The notes below the pieces were generated by a model. The model saw only the letters and a list, made by a program, of their open reading frames with translations, made no database searches and had not been told where the DNA came from. From Lachnoclostridium sp. (GTDB lineage: Bacteria > Bacteroidota > Bacteroidia > Bacteroidales > Muribaculaceae), in the NCBI GenBank assembly GCA_023667185.1, contig JAMPAP010000002.1, positions 289,096-353,095 of the forward strand: DNA of 64,000 nt, in the 5' to 3' direction. This document shows positions 50,605 to 59,316 of this stretch, in pieces. Position 1 is the first letter of the stretch. Every line of letters starts with the position of its first letter. The position numbers and the translations under genes were made by a program.

Positions 50605-53082
50605 TTATTTCCTTGTCGGAATTCGTAATACTGTAAACGAGTATGGAGGCATAGTATATGTGGGAGCCTCTGTGTCAATCGTAATTTCTGAAATTACCGG
50701 TTTGGCATTGCGGTTGTCAGGCGCACCCGACAATACGATTGATTTGGCCTTTCCTCCTATATTAATGGCGTTGAGGTTAAGATTGGCTTTTGTCTCAACC
50801 GGAAGAAGATTGACCAATCTTATTATCACATCTCCACTATCTTCATCTTTCACAGCCGACAAGCCCACCCGATTGATGACATTTTTATCGTTCTGATCCA
50901 TGAATTTCACCTGTGAGTGAAGACTGTTTGTACCGGGGTTTTCACCATACATCTGTTGAGTCCAATAGTCAACGGTGGGCATCACGGAGTCATTATCGAA
51001 ATAAATTAGATCAGGAGTCCATTGTGTATGGCCTCGTTTGGCGAGAAGGGGCGCATAGGAAGTCATCTCAACAATATCGCCGTTACGCTCTACAGACGTG
51101 AGATAGAGGGCTTCGGCAAGTGCGGTCTCTACATTATTGGGCCTTCCCGGAAGATGGGCGGCATATTCGCCAAGATAAACGTGAGGTTTCGACCTGTCAT
51201 AACGGTCATAATAGTCCTGATTGTTTATCATCCAACCGGGTGATACGTAATAATGCTCATCAACCATGGGGACTGAGTGGAGCGAAGCGAAACGCCATCC
51301 TTCATCGTAATCCGTCCCTTCATAAAATGGTCCGACGGTACCGACTACGGTTATTTCCGGGTATCGCTCCTTTATTGCATTGAAAATCATCAGGAATCGC
51401 TCTTCAAAGATATCCGTGATTATATCCTCGTTGCCTATGCCGATATATTTCAGATTGAATGGCTCCGGATGTCCGGCTTCTGCTCTTTTACGACCCCAGA
51501 CCGTAGTCTTTGAATCACCGTTTGCATATTCTATGAGGTCAAGGATATCCTGTACATAGGCACCCATATCTTCCATCGGTATTCCTCCCTGCTGGCCGTA
51601 AGTGGAAAGTTCGTCTGTCGAATGTTTATGAGGCATGCCACTGTTCTGACACGGCACACCGGCGGCAAGGACAGGGAGAGGTTCGGCTCCTATATCTTCA
51701 CAGAACAGGAAATATTCGTGATAACCTAATCCACGTGTCTGATGATATCTCCATATGTTGCTCAAAGGTTTTCGGGCTTCAAGCGGACCTATCGATCCTT
51801 TCCAGTCATAGATGTTGTCAAGACCATTGCCATGGGCTACACACCCACCCGGAAAACGCATGAACTTGGGGTGCAGATTTGCAAGTGCCTCGGCCAAGTC
51901 GGGGCGCAACCCGTTGGGATGACCTTTAAATGTATTGCGGGGGAAAAGAGAGACCATGTCGATATTGGCTGCATTATCTTCAAGAGTCAGAGCCAACGAG
52001 CCACCTCTCACATTCTCATCAGGAGTTAGAACTGCCTTGACATGTGTCCATCTGTCACCTTTGACAGTGAATCTTTTCTTTGCGACAACTTTACCATTAT
52101 CATTCCGGAGTGAAACAACAAAACGACAGGTTTGCCCGTCTGCCGGTCTGATACGCGCGGAAAAATCGTAGGGCTCGTTTTTCTTTAAGGATATTCCATC
52201 ATAGCCTTCGTTAACAAGGGTCCCTTTGGTAAGAATTGCATAGTGAGGGTTATTTTCATGTATCGGCGATATGGAGTCAATCGCAACGGTAGCATTGTCC
52301 TCAGTACGCCATGCCTTCAGTGGCCCCCAATCTCCATCGCGAGGATTCTCACCGACAGTATACTCGAAATCCCTGTTTTGGACAAGCTCGGCATACAGTC
52401 CGCCATCAGCTGCGTAGTTGATATCTTCAAAGAAGATACCAATTAGATTTTTGCTTATCGGTTTGGACTGTGTTCCGTCAATGTCTATGTCGACGACCTG
52501 AGCCTTAAGGGATTCAAAACGCGACGAGTCATCAGCAGTTCTTTGGGCATGAAGCATGTCGCGATACCTGCGATGATCCACATATTGATTGAGACTTTTG
52601 ATGGTCTCAAACGGAACCCGTGTATATGTGCCTGCGACAGTATCACCACTTATCACAGCTTTTGATTTGACGGGGTTGATACCGTTCTTGACCATACGTG
52701 AATTATGTTCCTTACTATGATAATAGTTTTGCGGATTCCAGGATATGAGATTACCGGACGAAGCATGGCTTATCGTCTGTCCTGTAGCCGTTGACGCCCA
52801 ATAGCAATGCCAGATACTCTCGGACGGTACATAGATAAGTACGGGCGAAAACATTTTCTTTCCGCTCCCCCATGGACCGAAGTCACTGTTGAGAAAGCAG
52901 AAACCATCACCGACACTATTCCACTCCGGAGAATCCTTGTCCCCTGACCATGCAATACGCAGTCCGCCATTACCATCGGGCATGGAATATGAAAACATGA
53001 AGACTGAGTCAGGCTCGTTGGCCTTGATGCCACCTGCGGCACAGACCAATGTCAATATTACGAAGATAAGTTTTAATTTCAT
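50605..53082 (-). CDS. GH51 alpha-L-arabinofuranosidase with extra N-terminal domain
   Basis: 825 residues from the ATG at 53082, which gives the signal peptide MKLKLIFVILTLVCAAGGIKA; an upstream in-frame start would add 30 residues without a proper signal. Residues about 22-190 form an extra beta-rich module with propeller-like strands (GGLRIAWSGDKDSPEWNSVG, SPVLIYVPSESIWHCYWAST), reminiscent of part of a GH43 or sialidase-like propeller. The rest is a long GH51: ISKNLIGIFFEDINYAADGGLYAELVQNRDFE, a CBM4-like domain, then FMRFPGGCVAHG, acid/base Glu552 in YIGIGNED and nucleophile Glu639 in VYLGEYAAH. Catalysis looks intact. Minus strand, divergent from nothing immediate; rhaM lies upstream on the same strand. 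Confidence 0.92.
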   Translation of the reverse strand: MKLKLIFVILTLVCAAGGIKANEPDSVFMFSYSMPDGNGGLRIAWSGDKDSPEWNSVGDGFCFLNSDFGPWGSGKKMFSPVLIYVPSESIWHCYWASTATGQTISHASSGNLISWNPQNYYHSKEHNSRMVKNGINPVKSKAVISGDTVAGTYTRVPFETIKSLNQYVDHRRYRDMLHAQRTADDSSRFESLKAQVVDIDIDGTQSKPISKNLIGIFFEDINYAADGGLYAELVQNRDFEYTVGENPRDGDWGPLKAWRTEDNATVAIDSISPIHENNPHYAILTKGTLVNEGYDGISLKKNEPYDFSARIRPADGQTCRFVVSLRNDNGKVVAKKRFTVKGDRWTHVKAVLTPDENVRGGSLALTLEDNAANIDMVSLFPRNTFKGHPNGLRPDLAEALANLHPKFMRFPGGCVAHGNGLDNIYDWKGSIGPLEARKPLSNIWRYHQTRGLGYHEYFLFCEDIGAEPLPVLAAGVPCQNSGMPHKHSTDELSTYGQQGGIPMEDMGAYVQDILDLIEYANGDSKTTVWGRKRAEAGHPEPFNLKYIGIGNEDIITDIFEERFLMIFNAIKERYPEITVVGTVGPFYEGTDYDEGWRFASLHSVPMVDEHYYVSPGWMINNQDYYDRYDRSKPHVYLGEYAAHLPGRPNNVETALAEALYLTSVERNGDIVEMTSYAPLLAKRGHTQWTPDLIYFDNDSVMPTVDYWTQQMYGENPGTNSLHSQVKFMDQNDKNVINRVGLSAVKDEDSGDVIIRLVNLLPVETKANLNLNAINIGGKAKSIVLSGAPDNRNAKPVISEITIDTEAPTYTMPPYSFTVLRIPTRK

Positions 53083-53095
53083 TTTTTTAGGATTT

Positions 53096-53185
53096 CTAAT
53101 GAAGTATTTCAATAGCTTTGCCATTATCATCGACACTGAATATAGGTAGGTCTCCGGATTCAGGATCGACATTGTAATAATGCAC
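53096..53185 (-). CDS. Possible 29-codon remnant or small ORF upstream of GH51
   Basis: From a GTG at 53185 to TAG at 53096 the minus strand reads YYNVDPESGDLPIFSVDDNG followed by KAIEILH. It looks like the end of a globular protein rather than random sequence and lies in a different frame from the GH51 gene just downstream. It may be the 3' remnant of a gene lost when the cluster was rearranged. Low confidence as a functional gene. Confidence 0.25.
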   Translation of the reverse strand: MHYYNVDPESGDLPIFSVDDNGKAIEILH

Positions 53186-53233
53186 TGCGCTAAATTACAG
53201 CGGTTGTAAAATATATAAATATTCTTCTCATTT

Positions 53234-53551
53234 TCAGTCCATGTGCCATAATTCGGAGATGGGTATCGTCACCGGGGATTTGTCATTGTTGACCTTCATC
53301 AGGTCGGCCATATAGTTCCACCAGCGGAGTGTGATTTCATCAGCGGCCTCGACATCCTGTGAGTTTGATACTCCTTCCACTTCCTGATAAGAGAAAAGGA
53401 TATTGGTATCCTTGTCCCAAAATATGGAATAATTTTTCACTCCTGAAGTTGATATCCGTTCCTTCAGTTCCGGCCATATTTCGGCATGTCGTCTTTCATA
53501 CTCAGCCTCATTTCCGGGCTTGAGATACATTTTGAATGCAAATCTTTTCAT
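53234..53551 (-). CDS. rhaM: L-rhamnose mutarotase
   Basis: Interconverts the anomers of L-rhamnose before isomerisation. 105 residues from the ATG at 53551, matching the family length of about 104; an upstream start adding MWKLNK is less likely. MKRFAFKMYLKPGNEAEYERRHAEIWPEL includes the catalytic-His region, and NYSIFWDKDTNILFSYQEVEG and TLRWWNYMADLM are typical. It indicates that the cluster also handles rhamnose, as expected if arabinan-decorated rhamnogalacturonan-I is the target. No rhamnose isomerase or kinase is adjacent. Confidence 0.92.
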   Translation of the reverse strand: MKRFAFKMYLKPGNEAEYERRHAEIWPELKERISTSGVKNYSIFWDKDTNILFSYQEVEGVSNSQDVEAADEITLRWWNYMADLMKVNNDKSPVTIPISELWHMD

Positions 53552-53618
53552 TTTATTCAGTTTCCACAAGGTTTTTGATTGTCATAGAACGATTTTATTC
53601 TGATTTTCAAAGAATTGC

Positions 53619-53682
53619 AAAACTCCAACAGGCCGTTGGAGTTTTATTCGGGGCAAAACTTCGACACGCTGTCGCAGTTTTG
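53619..53682. repeat. Two strong hairpins between rhaM and the third GH51
   Basis: First: AAAACTCCAAC (53619-53629) with GTTGGAGTTTT (53635-53645), 5-base loop. Second: CAAAACT-t-CGAC (53654-53665) with GTCG-c-AGTTTTG (53671-53682), 5-base loop. They lie upstream of both divergent genes, so they are not normal terminators for either; the first ends in T4 on both strands. They could be repeats or operator-like structures. Confidence 0.7.
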
Positions 53683-53716
53683 GGCAAATTATTTGCGTAG
53701 TTTTTTCTTCCAAATG

Positions 53717-53746
53717 CAAATATAGTTAAAAAATAAGCTATTTTTG
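53717..53746. promoter_or_regulatory. Divergent -7 boxes for rhaM and the third GH51
   Basis: Minus strand TATATTTG (53724-53717) and plus strand TATTTTTG (53739-53746) are only 14 bases apart, so the two transcription starts must interfere or be coordinated. Contexts TGCAAATATAG and AGCTATTTTTGCA repeat those found at 49075-49212. Confidence 0.5.
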
Positions 53747-53765
53747 CAGAAAAATTTCTAATTCC

Positions 53766-55745
53766 ATGACGTCACACTTTATTTCTGCTATAATTGCTGC
53801 ATCCATCACGCTATCGGTATCAGCAGGTGATATGAATTTTGATATTGAGGTTAATCGTCCTACGACTGATATTGCCGACACTATGTATGGCCTGTTCTTT
53901 GAAGATATAAATTTCGGAGCTGACGGGGGCATCTATGCCGAGATGGTCAAGAACCGATCATTTGAATTCCCGGAGCATCTGATGGGGTGGCGCTCATTTG
54001 GCAACATAGAGATTCTGGATGAAGGTGGACCCTTTGACCGTAATCCCCATTTTATCCGACTCTCATCGCCGGGTCACATGCACAAACGCACCGGGATTGA
54101 CAACGAGGGATTTTTTGGCGTGTCGTTTCGCTCTGACTCAACATACCACTTCTCTGTATGGGCACGTACTGCATCCACCGGGAGCCCTTCAAAAATAAAA
54201 GTAGAGCTCATTGACCCTGCCGCCGATGGCGAGACTCAGGTGTGCGGCTCGACCACTATTGATATCACATCTCCCGATTGGACAAAATACACCGCCTCAC
54301 TGAAGGCCACCGAGACCGTCGAAAAAGGACGTCTGAGGATATTTCTTGACTCACCTTTTCCCGTAGATCTCGAACACATCTCGCTTTTTCCGTCTGACAC
54401 ATGGAAACGTCGTGACGGAGGACTAAGGCGTGATCTTGTCGAGCTATTAGCCGGAGTCAATCCCGGTATATTCCGCTTTCCGGGTGGTTGTATCGTAGAG
54501 GGGACTGATTTAAACACCAGATACCAATGGAAAAACACAGTAGGCCCGGTGGAAAATCGTCCACTAAACGAGAACCGCTGGCATTATACCTTCCCACATC
54601 GTCATTTTCCTGACTACTTCCAGACCGGCGGCCTTGGATTTTATGAATATTTTCTACTGTCAGAAGATTTAGGTGCAGAGCCCTTACCCGTCCTGAGTGT
54701 CGGTCTTGCTTGCCAATTTCAGAACAATGACCCCAACGCTCACGTCGCAGTAGACAGCCTTGACCAATATATCCAGGATGCCATTGATCTTGTAGAATTT
54801 GCCAACGGCGATCCTGCGACACCATGGGGCAAAATACGTGCTTCAATGGGTCACCCTGATCCTTTCGGGCTGAAATATATCGCCATTGGCAACGAACAAT
54901 GGGGATCTGAATATGTGGAACGTCTCTCACGGTTCATTGACGAAATGCGCAAGAAATGTCCCGAGATAAAGATCGTTGGTTCGTCCGGTCCAAACTCTGA
55001 GGGCGATCAATTTGACTATCTTTGGCCGGAAATGAAACGGCTAAAAGTAGACCTCGTCGATGAGCATTTCTATCGTCCCGAAGATTGGTTTCTCTCACAA
55101 GGGATGCGCTATGATAATTACGACCGTGAAGGTCCCAAAGTTTTTGCCGGCGAATATGCTTGCCACACAAAGGGTTATAAACGCAATAATTTCAGAGCCG
55201 CTTTGTGTGAGGCTGCCTTCATGACCGGCCTTGAGCGCAATGCCGATATTGTAAGAATGGCCACTTATGCTCCACTTGTGGCACATGTGGAAGGTTGGCA
55301 GTGGCGACCTGATATGATTTGGTTTGACAATTTCAGGTCAGTACCGACTGCAAGTTACTATGTGCAGAAACTCTATGGCATCTACAAGGGGACACGCGTC
55401 ATTCCACTGACCATGGATGGCAAGCCGGTGGCAGGGCTTGATGGACAAAATGGCGTCTTCGCTACGGCAGCCATTGACGACAAGACAAACAACTATATCA
55501 TAAAGGTGGTAAATACATCTGACACCGCCCACAAGGCCAAGTCTAACCTCAAAGGATTGGATAGTGATGATATCACACGGAATGTCAGGATGATAACACT
55601 GCGCTCAAATAATGCTACAGCAGATAACACATTGCAAAATCCCGATATCATAAAACCATTGGAATCATCATTCACAATCACCGGCGACTCTTTCACTACG
55701 ACACTTAAACCTGAGGAATTTGTAGTTTATATAATTGAAAAATAA
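53766..55745 (+). CDS. Alpha-L-arabinofuranosidase, GH51 (long form)
   Basis: 659 residues. MTSHFISAIIAASITLSVSAG is a signal peptide. DTMYGLFFEDINFGADGGIYAEMVKNRSFE opens the long GH51 architecture, followed by a CBM4-like domain (about 70-210) and the barrel with FRFPGGCIVEGTDL, acid/base Glu377 in YIAIGNEQWG and nucleophile Glu463 in KVFAGEYACH. The C-terminal beta domain ends KPEEFVVYIIEK. It shares its layout with the GH51 part of the gene at 50605-53082, so those two are probably an old duplication; the compact GH51 at 47479 is a different branch. Confidence 0.95.
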   Translation: MTSHFISAIIAASITLSVSAGDMNFDIEVNRPTTDIADTMYGLFFEDINFGADGGIYAEMVKNRSFEFPEHLMGWRSFGNIEILDEGGPFDRNPHFIRLSSPGHMHKRTGIDNEGFFGVSFRSDSTYHFSVWARTASTGSPSKIKVELIDPAADGETQVCGSTTIDITSPDWTKYTASLKATETVEKGRLRIFLDSPFPVDLEHISLFPSDTWKRRDGGLRRDLVELLAGVNPGIFRFPGGCIVEGTDLNTRYQWKNTVGPVENRPLNENRWHYTFPHRHFPDYFQTGGLGFYEYFLLSEDLGAEPLPVLSVGLACQFQNNDPNAHVAVDSLDQYIQDAIDLVEFANGDPATPWGKIRASMGHPDPFGLKYIAIGNEQWGSEYVERLSRFIDEMRKKCPEIKIVGSSGPNSEGDQFDYLWPEMKRLKVDLVDEHFYRPEDWFLSQGMRYDNYDREGPKVFAGEYACHTKGYKRNNFRAALCEAAFMTGLERNADIVRMATYAPLVAHVEGWQWRPDMIWFDNFRSVPTASYYVQKLYGIYKGTRVIPLTMDGKPVAGLDGQNGVFATAAIDDKTNNYIIKVVNTSDTAHKAKSNLKGLDSDDITRNVRMITLRSNNATADNTLQNPDIIKPLESSFTITGDSFTTTLKPEEFVVYIIEK

Positions 55746-55821
55746 TAGGCACCCAGTGAACTAAGGAGAATTAAAATTTGTTTATATAGCATAATTAATC
55801 GAAAATTTGAGATTGTGTGTC

Positions 55822-56265
55822 ATGATAAAGAAATCTTCTCCTTTCCTGCTCTCTCTGGTGATCGGCCTGGTGATGCTTGGCGCCTGTTCTGATAATCTCA
55901 TGGACGAACTCCCCGGTTCGATCGCTACGTTTGTCAATACTTACTTCCCCGGATTAGGTGTGAAACATTATGATTTTAAGGATAATGTATATTCCGTGAC
56001 GGTGGATGGCGGAACCTCTGTCAACTTTAACATCAATATGGCGTGGACTCTTGTAGATGGCAATGGTTCACGATTGCCGCAGATGTTTGTCACTGACCAG
56101 CTGCCACCGGGGCTATTGCAATATCTCCAGAGCATGAGCCTGACTGACAGCGTGTATGCTGTTTCGCGCGATGACACGTCCTATCGTGTGACGCTTGACG
56201 ACACGGTGTTTTCTTACAATATCGCTGACGGCAAAATCACTTATCCTGACGGACGAATTTACTGA
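55822..56265 (+). CDS. PepSY-like lipoprotein
   Basis: 147 residues from the ATG at 55822, preferred over an upstream TTG. MIKKSSPFLLSLVIGLVMLGAC is a lipoprotein signal. The body (ELPGSIATFVNTYFPGLGVKHYDFKDNVYSVTVDGGTSVNFN and a second half ending ADGKITYPDGRIY) fits the PepSY-like (DUF2874) fold: a helix that leads into a small antiparallel sheet. These periplasmic modules may inhibit enzymes or bind ligands; function here is unknown. It sits between the third GH51 and GH105, but GH105 has its own promoter. Confidence 0.75.
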   Translation: MIKKSSPFLLSLVIGLVMLGACSDNLMDELPGSIATFVNTYFPGLGVKHYDFKDNVYSVTVDGGTSVNFNINMAWTLVDGNGSRLPQMFVTDQLPPGLLQYLQSMSLTDSVYAVSRDDTSYRVTLDDTVFSYNIADGKITYPDGRIY

Positions 56266-56278
56266 GAGCCGCTGCACA

Positions 56279-56310
56279 TTTGGCCAACTCATGATTTATT
56301 ATTACCTTTG
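56279..56310 (+). promoter_or_regulatory. Promoter for GH105
   Basis: TTTG (56279-56282), 20 bases, TACCTTTG (56303-56310): a perfect consensus promoter. It leaves a leader of only about 5-11 bases before the start codon. Confidence 0.8.
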
Positions 56311-56321
56311 CGGCAAATACC

Positions 56322-57650
56322 ATGATCATGAGAAAGATATTATTGATGGCATTGGCCATCACAGGACTCTGCTTGTCGGCTCAGTCGCTTGATAGCAGTG
56401 ACATTATGGATGTCACCGAAAATGTAGCTGACTATTTCATAGCTAAATATCCCGATGTAGGAGCCAATAGCCACGTCGGTGGCAAGGTGCGTAACAGCAA
56501 GATATGGACCCGCGGCGTGTTTTACGAGGGTATGCTGAATGCTTACCGTGAAAATCCTCGCGAAGACTGGCTGAAATATTGTACTGACTGGGGCGATTTC
56601 CACTCCTGGATAAGCAGTTCTGACAATGAAGCATCCACTTATAACGCTGACTATCAATGCTGCGGCCAGGCTTATATCCAAATGTATATGATGGACGAGA
56701 CCAAGCCTGAGCGCATGGAGCATATCAAGATGCGCATCGACGAAATGATCGAGACAGGGCGCATCAACGTGTGGTACTGGGTTGACGCTATCCAGATGGC
56801 CATGCCCGTGATGGCCATGCTGGGCGAAATCACCGGCGAGGAGATTTACCACGAGCGCATGAATGAGCTTTACGTCTATTCGCGTAACAGTCAAGGTGGT
56901 AGCAAGCGCGGTGGCGGCAGTCCGCTCTTCAATGAATCTACCGGCCTATGGTATCGCGACTATAAATTTGACCCTCCCTACAAGGATAAGGTGGAGACCG
57001 ACAAGGATTGCTACTGGAGTCGCGGCAACGGATGGGCTTACATGGCTCTTGCGCGAGTACTCCAGTTCACGTCCGAGACGGCAAGTCACCGCGATGAATA
57101 TGAGGACGACTTCCTTAGCATGAGCCGGGGAGTGAAAAATTGCCAGCACGAAGAGGGATGGTGGAACGTAAGCCTTGCAGCGCCTTCTAATTTCGGCTCG
57201 GCCGGAAGTGAAGGCCCGGAAATGACCGGCTCATCGCTCTTTGTCGGAGGTATGGCCTGGGGTGTACGCACCGGCCGGCTCGCGGCTGAGGAGTATCTCC
57301 CGGCTATCATCAAGGGCTGGGAGGCAATGAAAGCGGCAGTTCACGATTCCGGCAAGGTGGGCTATCTTCAAGGCACCGGGTCAAGCCCGGAGGATGGCGG
57401 CCCGATCACCTTCGACAGCGAGCCTGATTTTGAGGATTTCGGCGTAGGATGCTGGCTATGGGGTGCCGCTGAGGTGCACGCCCTTGCCTCGCAGCTGGAG
57501 CTGGAGCAGAGCATTATCACCACGGTCAATGCTGACAGCAGTGAGTCAGGCATATACTATGATCTGATGGGACGCCGCGTGGACAATCCTGTCGACGGCC
57601 ATCTCTACATCACTGATGGGAAGAAGCTGATTTTCCGGAATGTGCGCTGA
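56322..57650 (+). CDS. Unsaturated rhamnogalacturonyl hydrolase, GH105
   Basis: Cleaves the unsaturated galacturonyl unit from oligosaccharides made by rhamnogalacturonan lyases. 442 residues; MIMRKILLMALAITGLCLSAQS is a signal peptide and the second Met (56328) is an equally good start. The (alpha/alpha)6 barrel shows IWTRGVFYEGMLNAY, ADYQCCGQAYIQMY, WYWVDAIQMAMPVMAMLGEITG (catalytic Asp) and RGNGWAYMALARVLQF. The end GIYYDLMGRRVDNPVDGHLYI then KKLIFRNVR resembles the Bacteroidales sorting tail, also seen at 12718. The 3' end overlaps the convergent gene by 41 bases. Confidence 0.93.
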   Translation: MIMRKILLMALAITGLCLSAQSLDSSDIMDVTENVADYFIAKYPDVGANSHVGGKVRNSKIWTRGVFYEGMLNAYRENPREDWLKYCTDWGDFHSWISSSDNEASTYNADYQCCGQAYIQMYMMDETKPERMEHIKMRIDEMIETGRINVWYWVDAIQMAMPVMAMLGEITGEEIYHERMNELYVYSRNSQGGSKRGGGSPLFNESTGLWYRDYKFDPPYKDKVETDKDCYWSRGNGWAYMALARVLQFTSETASHRDEYEDDFLSMSRGVKNCQHEEGWWNVSLAAPSNFGSAGSEGPEMTGSSLFVGGMAWGVRTGRLAAEEYLPAIIKGWEAMKAAVHDSGKVGYLQGTGSSPEDGGPITFDSEPDFEDFGVGCWLWGAAEVHALASQLELEQSIITTVNADSSESGIYYDLMGRRVDNPVDGHLYITDGKKLIFRNVR

Positions 57651-58632
57651 TATATAGCGCGCTATATATGCCAAGGGCAATGTAAGTGATGGTCTGGCAA
57701 CCCCATACCACCATTGAATACGCCGCGCCCTCCACATCCTTGATGCCGTAGAGCGACAGCGCAAACATCACCGCAAGATTCCATGGACCAAGTCCGCCAT
57801 TTGACGGCACGGCCATGCTGTAAGAGCCAAACACGAAGATCACAAGCCCGGGAAGGAGGCCGAAGCAGGTGCCGGGGCCGAACAGCGCCTCGCGCGTAAA
57901 CGGGAAAGCGAAGAGACAGACGTAAGTCTCAAGAAAATAGCATATCCATATCCCTAAGGTAAGGATAATGTAGCGCCCGATGCCGGGGAGGTGGAAGAGG
58001 ATGCCGAAACCGTTCCAAACGTTGTGGAGATCGCCATCGAGTGTCTTTACGATGCGGTAGTTATGGAAGAAGTGATTAGCGCTCCACAACAAGCCGAGCA
58101 CGCCGAATATGGTCACCCATATCCATGGGCTCGAGAAATAGTTCCACATATCCTGCCCCACCTTGTAATGCGAGAAGAAGCTCTCGATAGGTGCGCGCGC
58201 CACGAAGAATGTCAATACCGATAGAAGGAATATCACGATGGCGTCGCTCGAGCGGTCGCCGATATCAGTACCGATAATGGTGGACAGCGGTGCTTTCTCG
58301 CGCCGCGACATATATACGCAGCGCCATCCCTCGCCGAGCCCGGTGAAAATCAGGTTAAGGGCGTAGGCGCCGAAAATAGATATGCTTTCTTCCGTGGCCG
58401 ACACGCGGGGGAGGTTGACTCCACGGAGCTGGATGCCCCATCTGATGCCGCGTATCACCATGGCCAGCATCGTAAGCACCATCATTATGGCTATATAGCG
58501 GAAGTCACATCCGTCGCGGATCACGGATACCATCTCGTGGAAATTGACCTTCTTGAATATCCACACCACGAGCACCACCGATACTGCTACCGGGAGTAAA
58601 TACCTTAGATATGAGAGCGATTTCTTTAACAT
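57610..58632 (-). CDS. YbhN/LPG synthase-type membrane protein (flippase-like, UPF0104)
   Basis: 340 residues with about eight TM helices (for example YLLPVAVSVVLVVWIFKKV and YIAIMMVLTMLAMVIRGIRW). It fits the lysylphosphatidylglycerol synthetase transmembrane family: GAYALNLIFTGLGEGWRCVYMSRREK, MAVPSNGGLGPWNLAVMFALSLYG. Members without the soluble synthetase domain are thought to move or act on lipid-linked substrates. Last gene of the five-gene minus-strand operon, 51 bases after the HAD gene. Its 3' end overlaps the GH105 gene by 41 bases. Confidence 0.88.
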   Translation of the reverse strand: MLKKSLSYLRYLLPVAVSVVLVVWIFKKVNFHEMVSVIRDGCDFRYIAIMMVLTMLAMVIRGIRWGIQLRGVNLPRVSATEESISIFGAYALNLIFTGLGEGWRCVYMSRREKAPLSTIIGTDIGDRSSDAIVIFLLSVLTFFVARAPIESFFSHYKVGQDMWNYFSSPWIWVTIFGVLGLLWSANHFFHNYRIVKTLDGDLHNVWNGFGILFHLPGIGRYIILTLGIWICYFLETYVCLFAFPFTREALFGPGTCFGLLPGLVIFVFGSYSMAVPSNGGLGPWNLAVMFALSLYGIKDVEGAAYSMVVWGCQTITYIALGIYSALYISAHSGKSASSHQ

Positions 58633-58683
58633 AAGTGTTGATAAAACGTGTATATTATATCAACACCTACGGGGCGAAATCGT

Positions 58684-59316
58684 TCACCGGCGGGTGATAC
58701 TCAGCAACCGGTCAACGGTGATATCAGCTATCGTATCGATGACGTAGTCAGCCATCTCTTCCACTTTGGCGCGGGGATTGGTGGTGGCCACGCCTATGAC
58801 TGTAGCGCCGGAGCGCTCTCCGGCTTCGAGCCCCTGAAGCGAGTCCTCAAACACATAGCAGTCCTTGATGTCGATACCTAAGTCAGCAGCGCCTTTGATA
58901 TATCCGTCGGGCGCCGGCTTGGAGTGCTCCACTTGATCGCCGGTGATGACGGCTTTCACATATTGCCGTATCTCGGGATGACGCGAGTAGAGAAGATTCA
59001 TCTTCACATTGTCGCTGCTGGTGACTATGGCTGCCGGGACATCACGCTCCTGAAGCTGGCACAGAAATTCCAGTGCTCCGGGGAAGAGGGGGTAATCCAT
59101 CTCGTATTCGTAGTCATGGATGGCCTGACGCACCTCCTCGCGCACCTCTTCGGGGAATCGGTCAAGGATCTTGGCAAGGTTAGTACCCTTTATCTCGTCA
59201 GCAAATGTGGAGCCCCCTACGTTATATTTACGGCCTGTCCGGCTCCAGAATATCGAATATTGCCCCTCGGTATCTATCAGCACACCGTCGAGGTCAAAAA
59301 GCACACCTTTTTTCAT
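58684..59316 (-). CDS. HAD-superfamily phosphatase (phosphoglucomutase-like subfamily)
   Basis: 210 residues. KGVLFDLDGVLIDTEGQYS carries the nucleophile Asp motif DxDGV, AAIVTSSDNVKMN is motif II, KPAPDGYIKGAADLG holds the motif III Lys and DCYVFEDSLQGLEAGERSGATVIGV is motif IV. The family includes sugar-phosphate phosphatases and beta-phosphoglucomutase; substrate is not predictable. The start overlaps the end of the GNAT gene by four bases, so the two are coupled. Confidence 0.92.
   Translation of the reverse strand: MKKGVLFDLDGVLIDTEGQYSIFWSRTGRKYNVGGSTFADEIKGTNLAKILDRFPEEVREEVRQAIHDYEYEMDYPLFPGALEFLCQLQERDVPAAIVTSSDNVKMNLLYSRHPEIRQYVKAVITGDQVEHSKPAPDGYIKGAADLGIDIKDCYVFEDSLQGLEAGERSGATVIGVATTNPRAKVEEMADYVIDTIADITVDRLLSITRR

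Noticed and set aside
47479-57650. Complete polysaccharide utilisation locus with the SusC/SusD pair at 39089
   Set aside because: Unrelated genes (DUF308, transporter, sod, tRNA) and several terminators separate them; no shared promoter.
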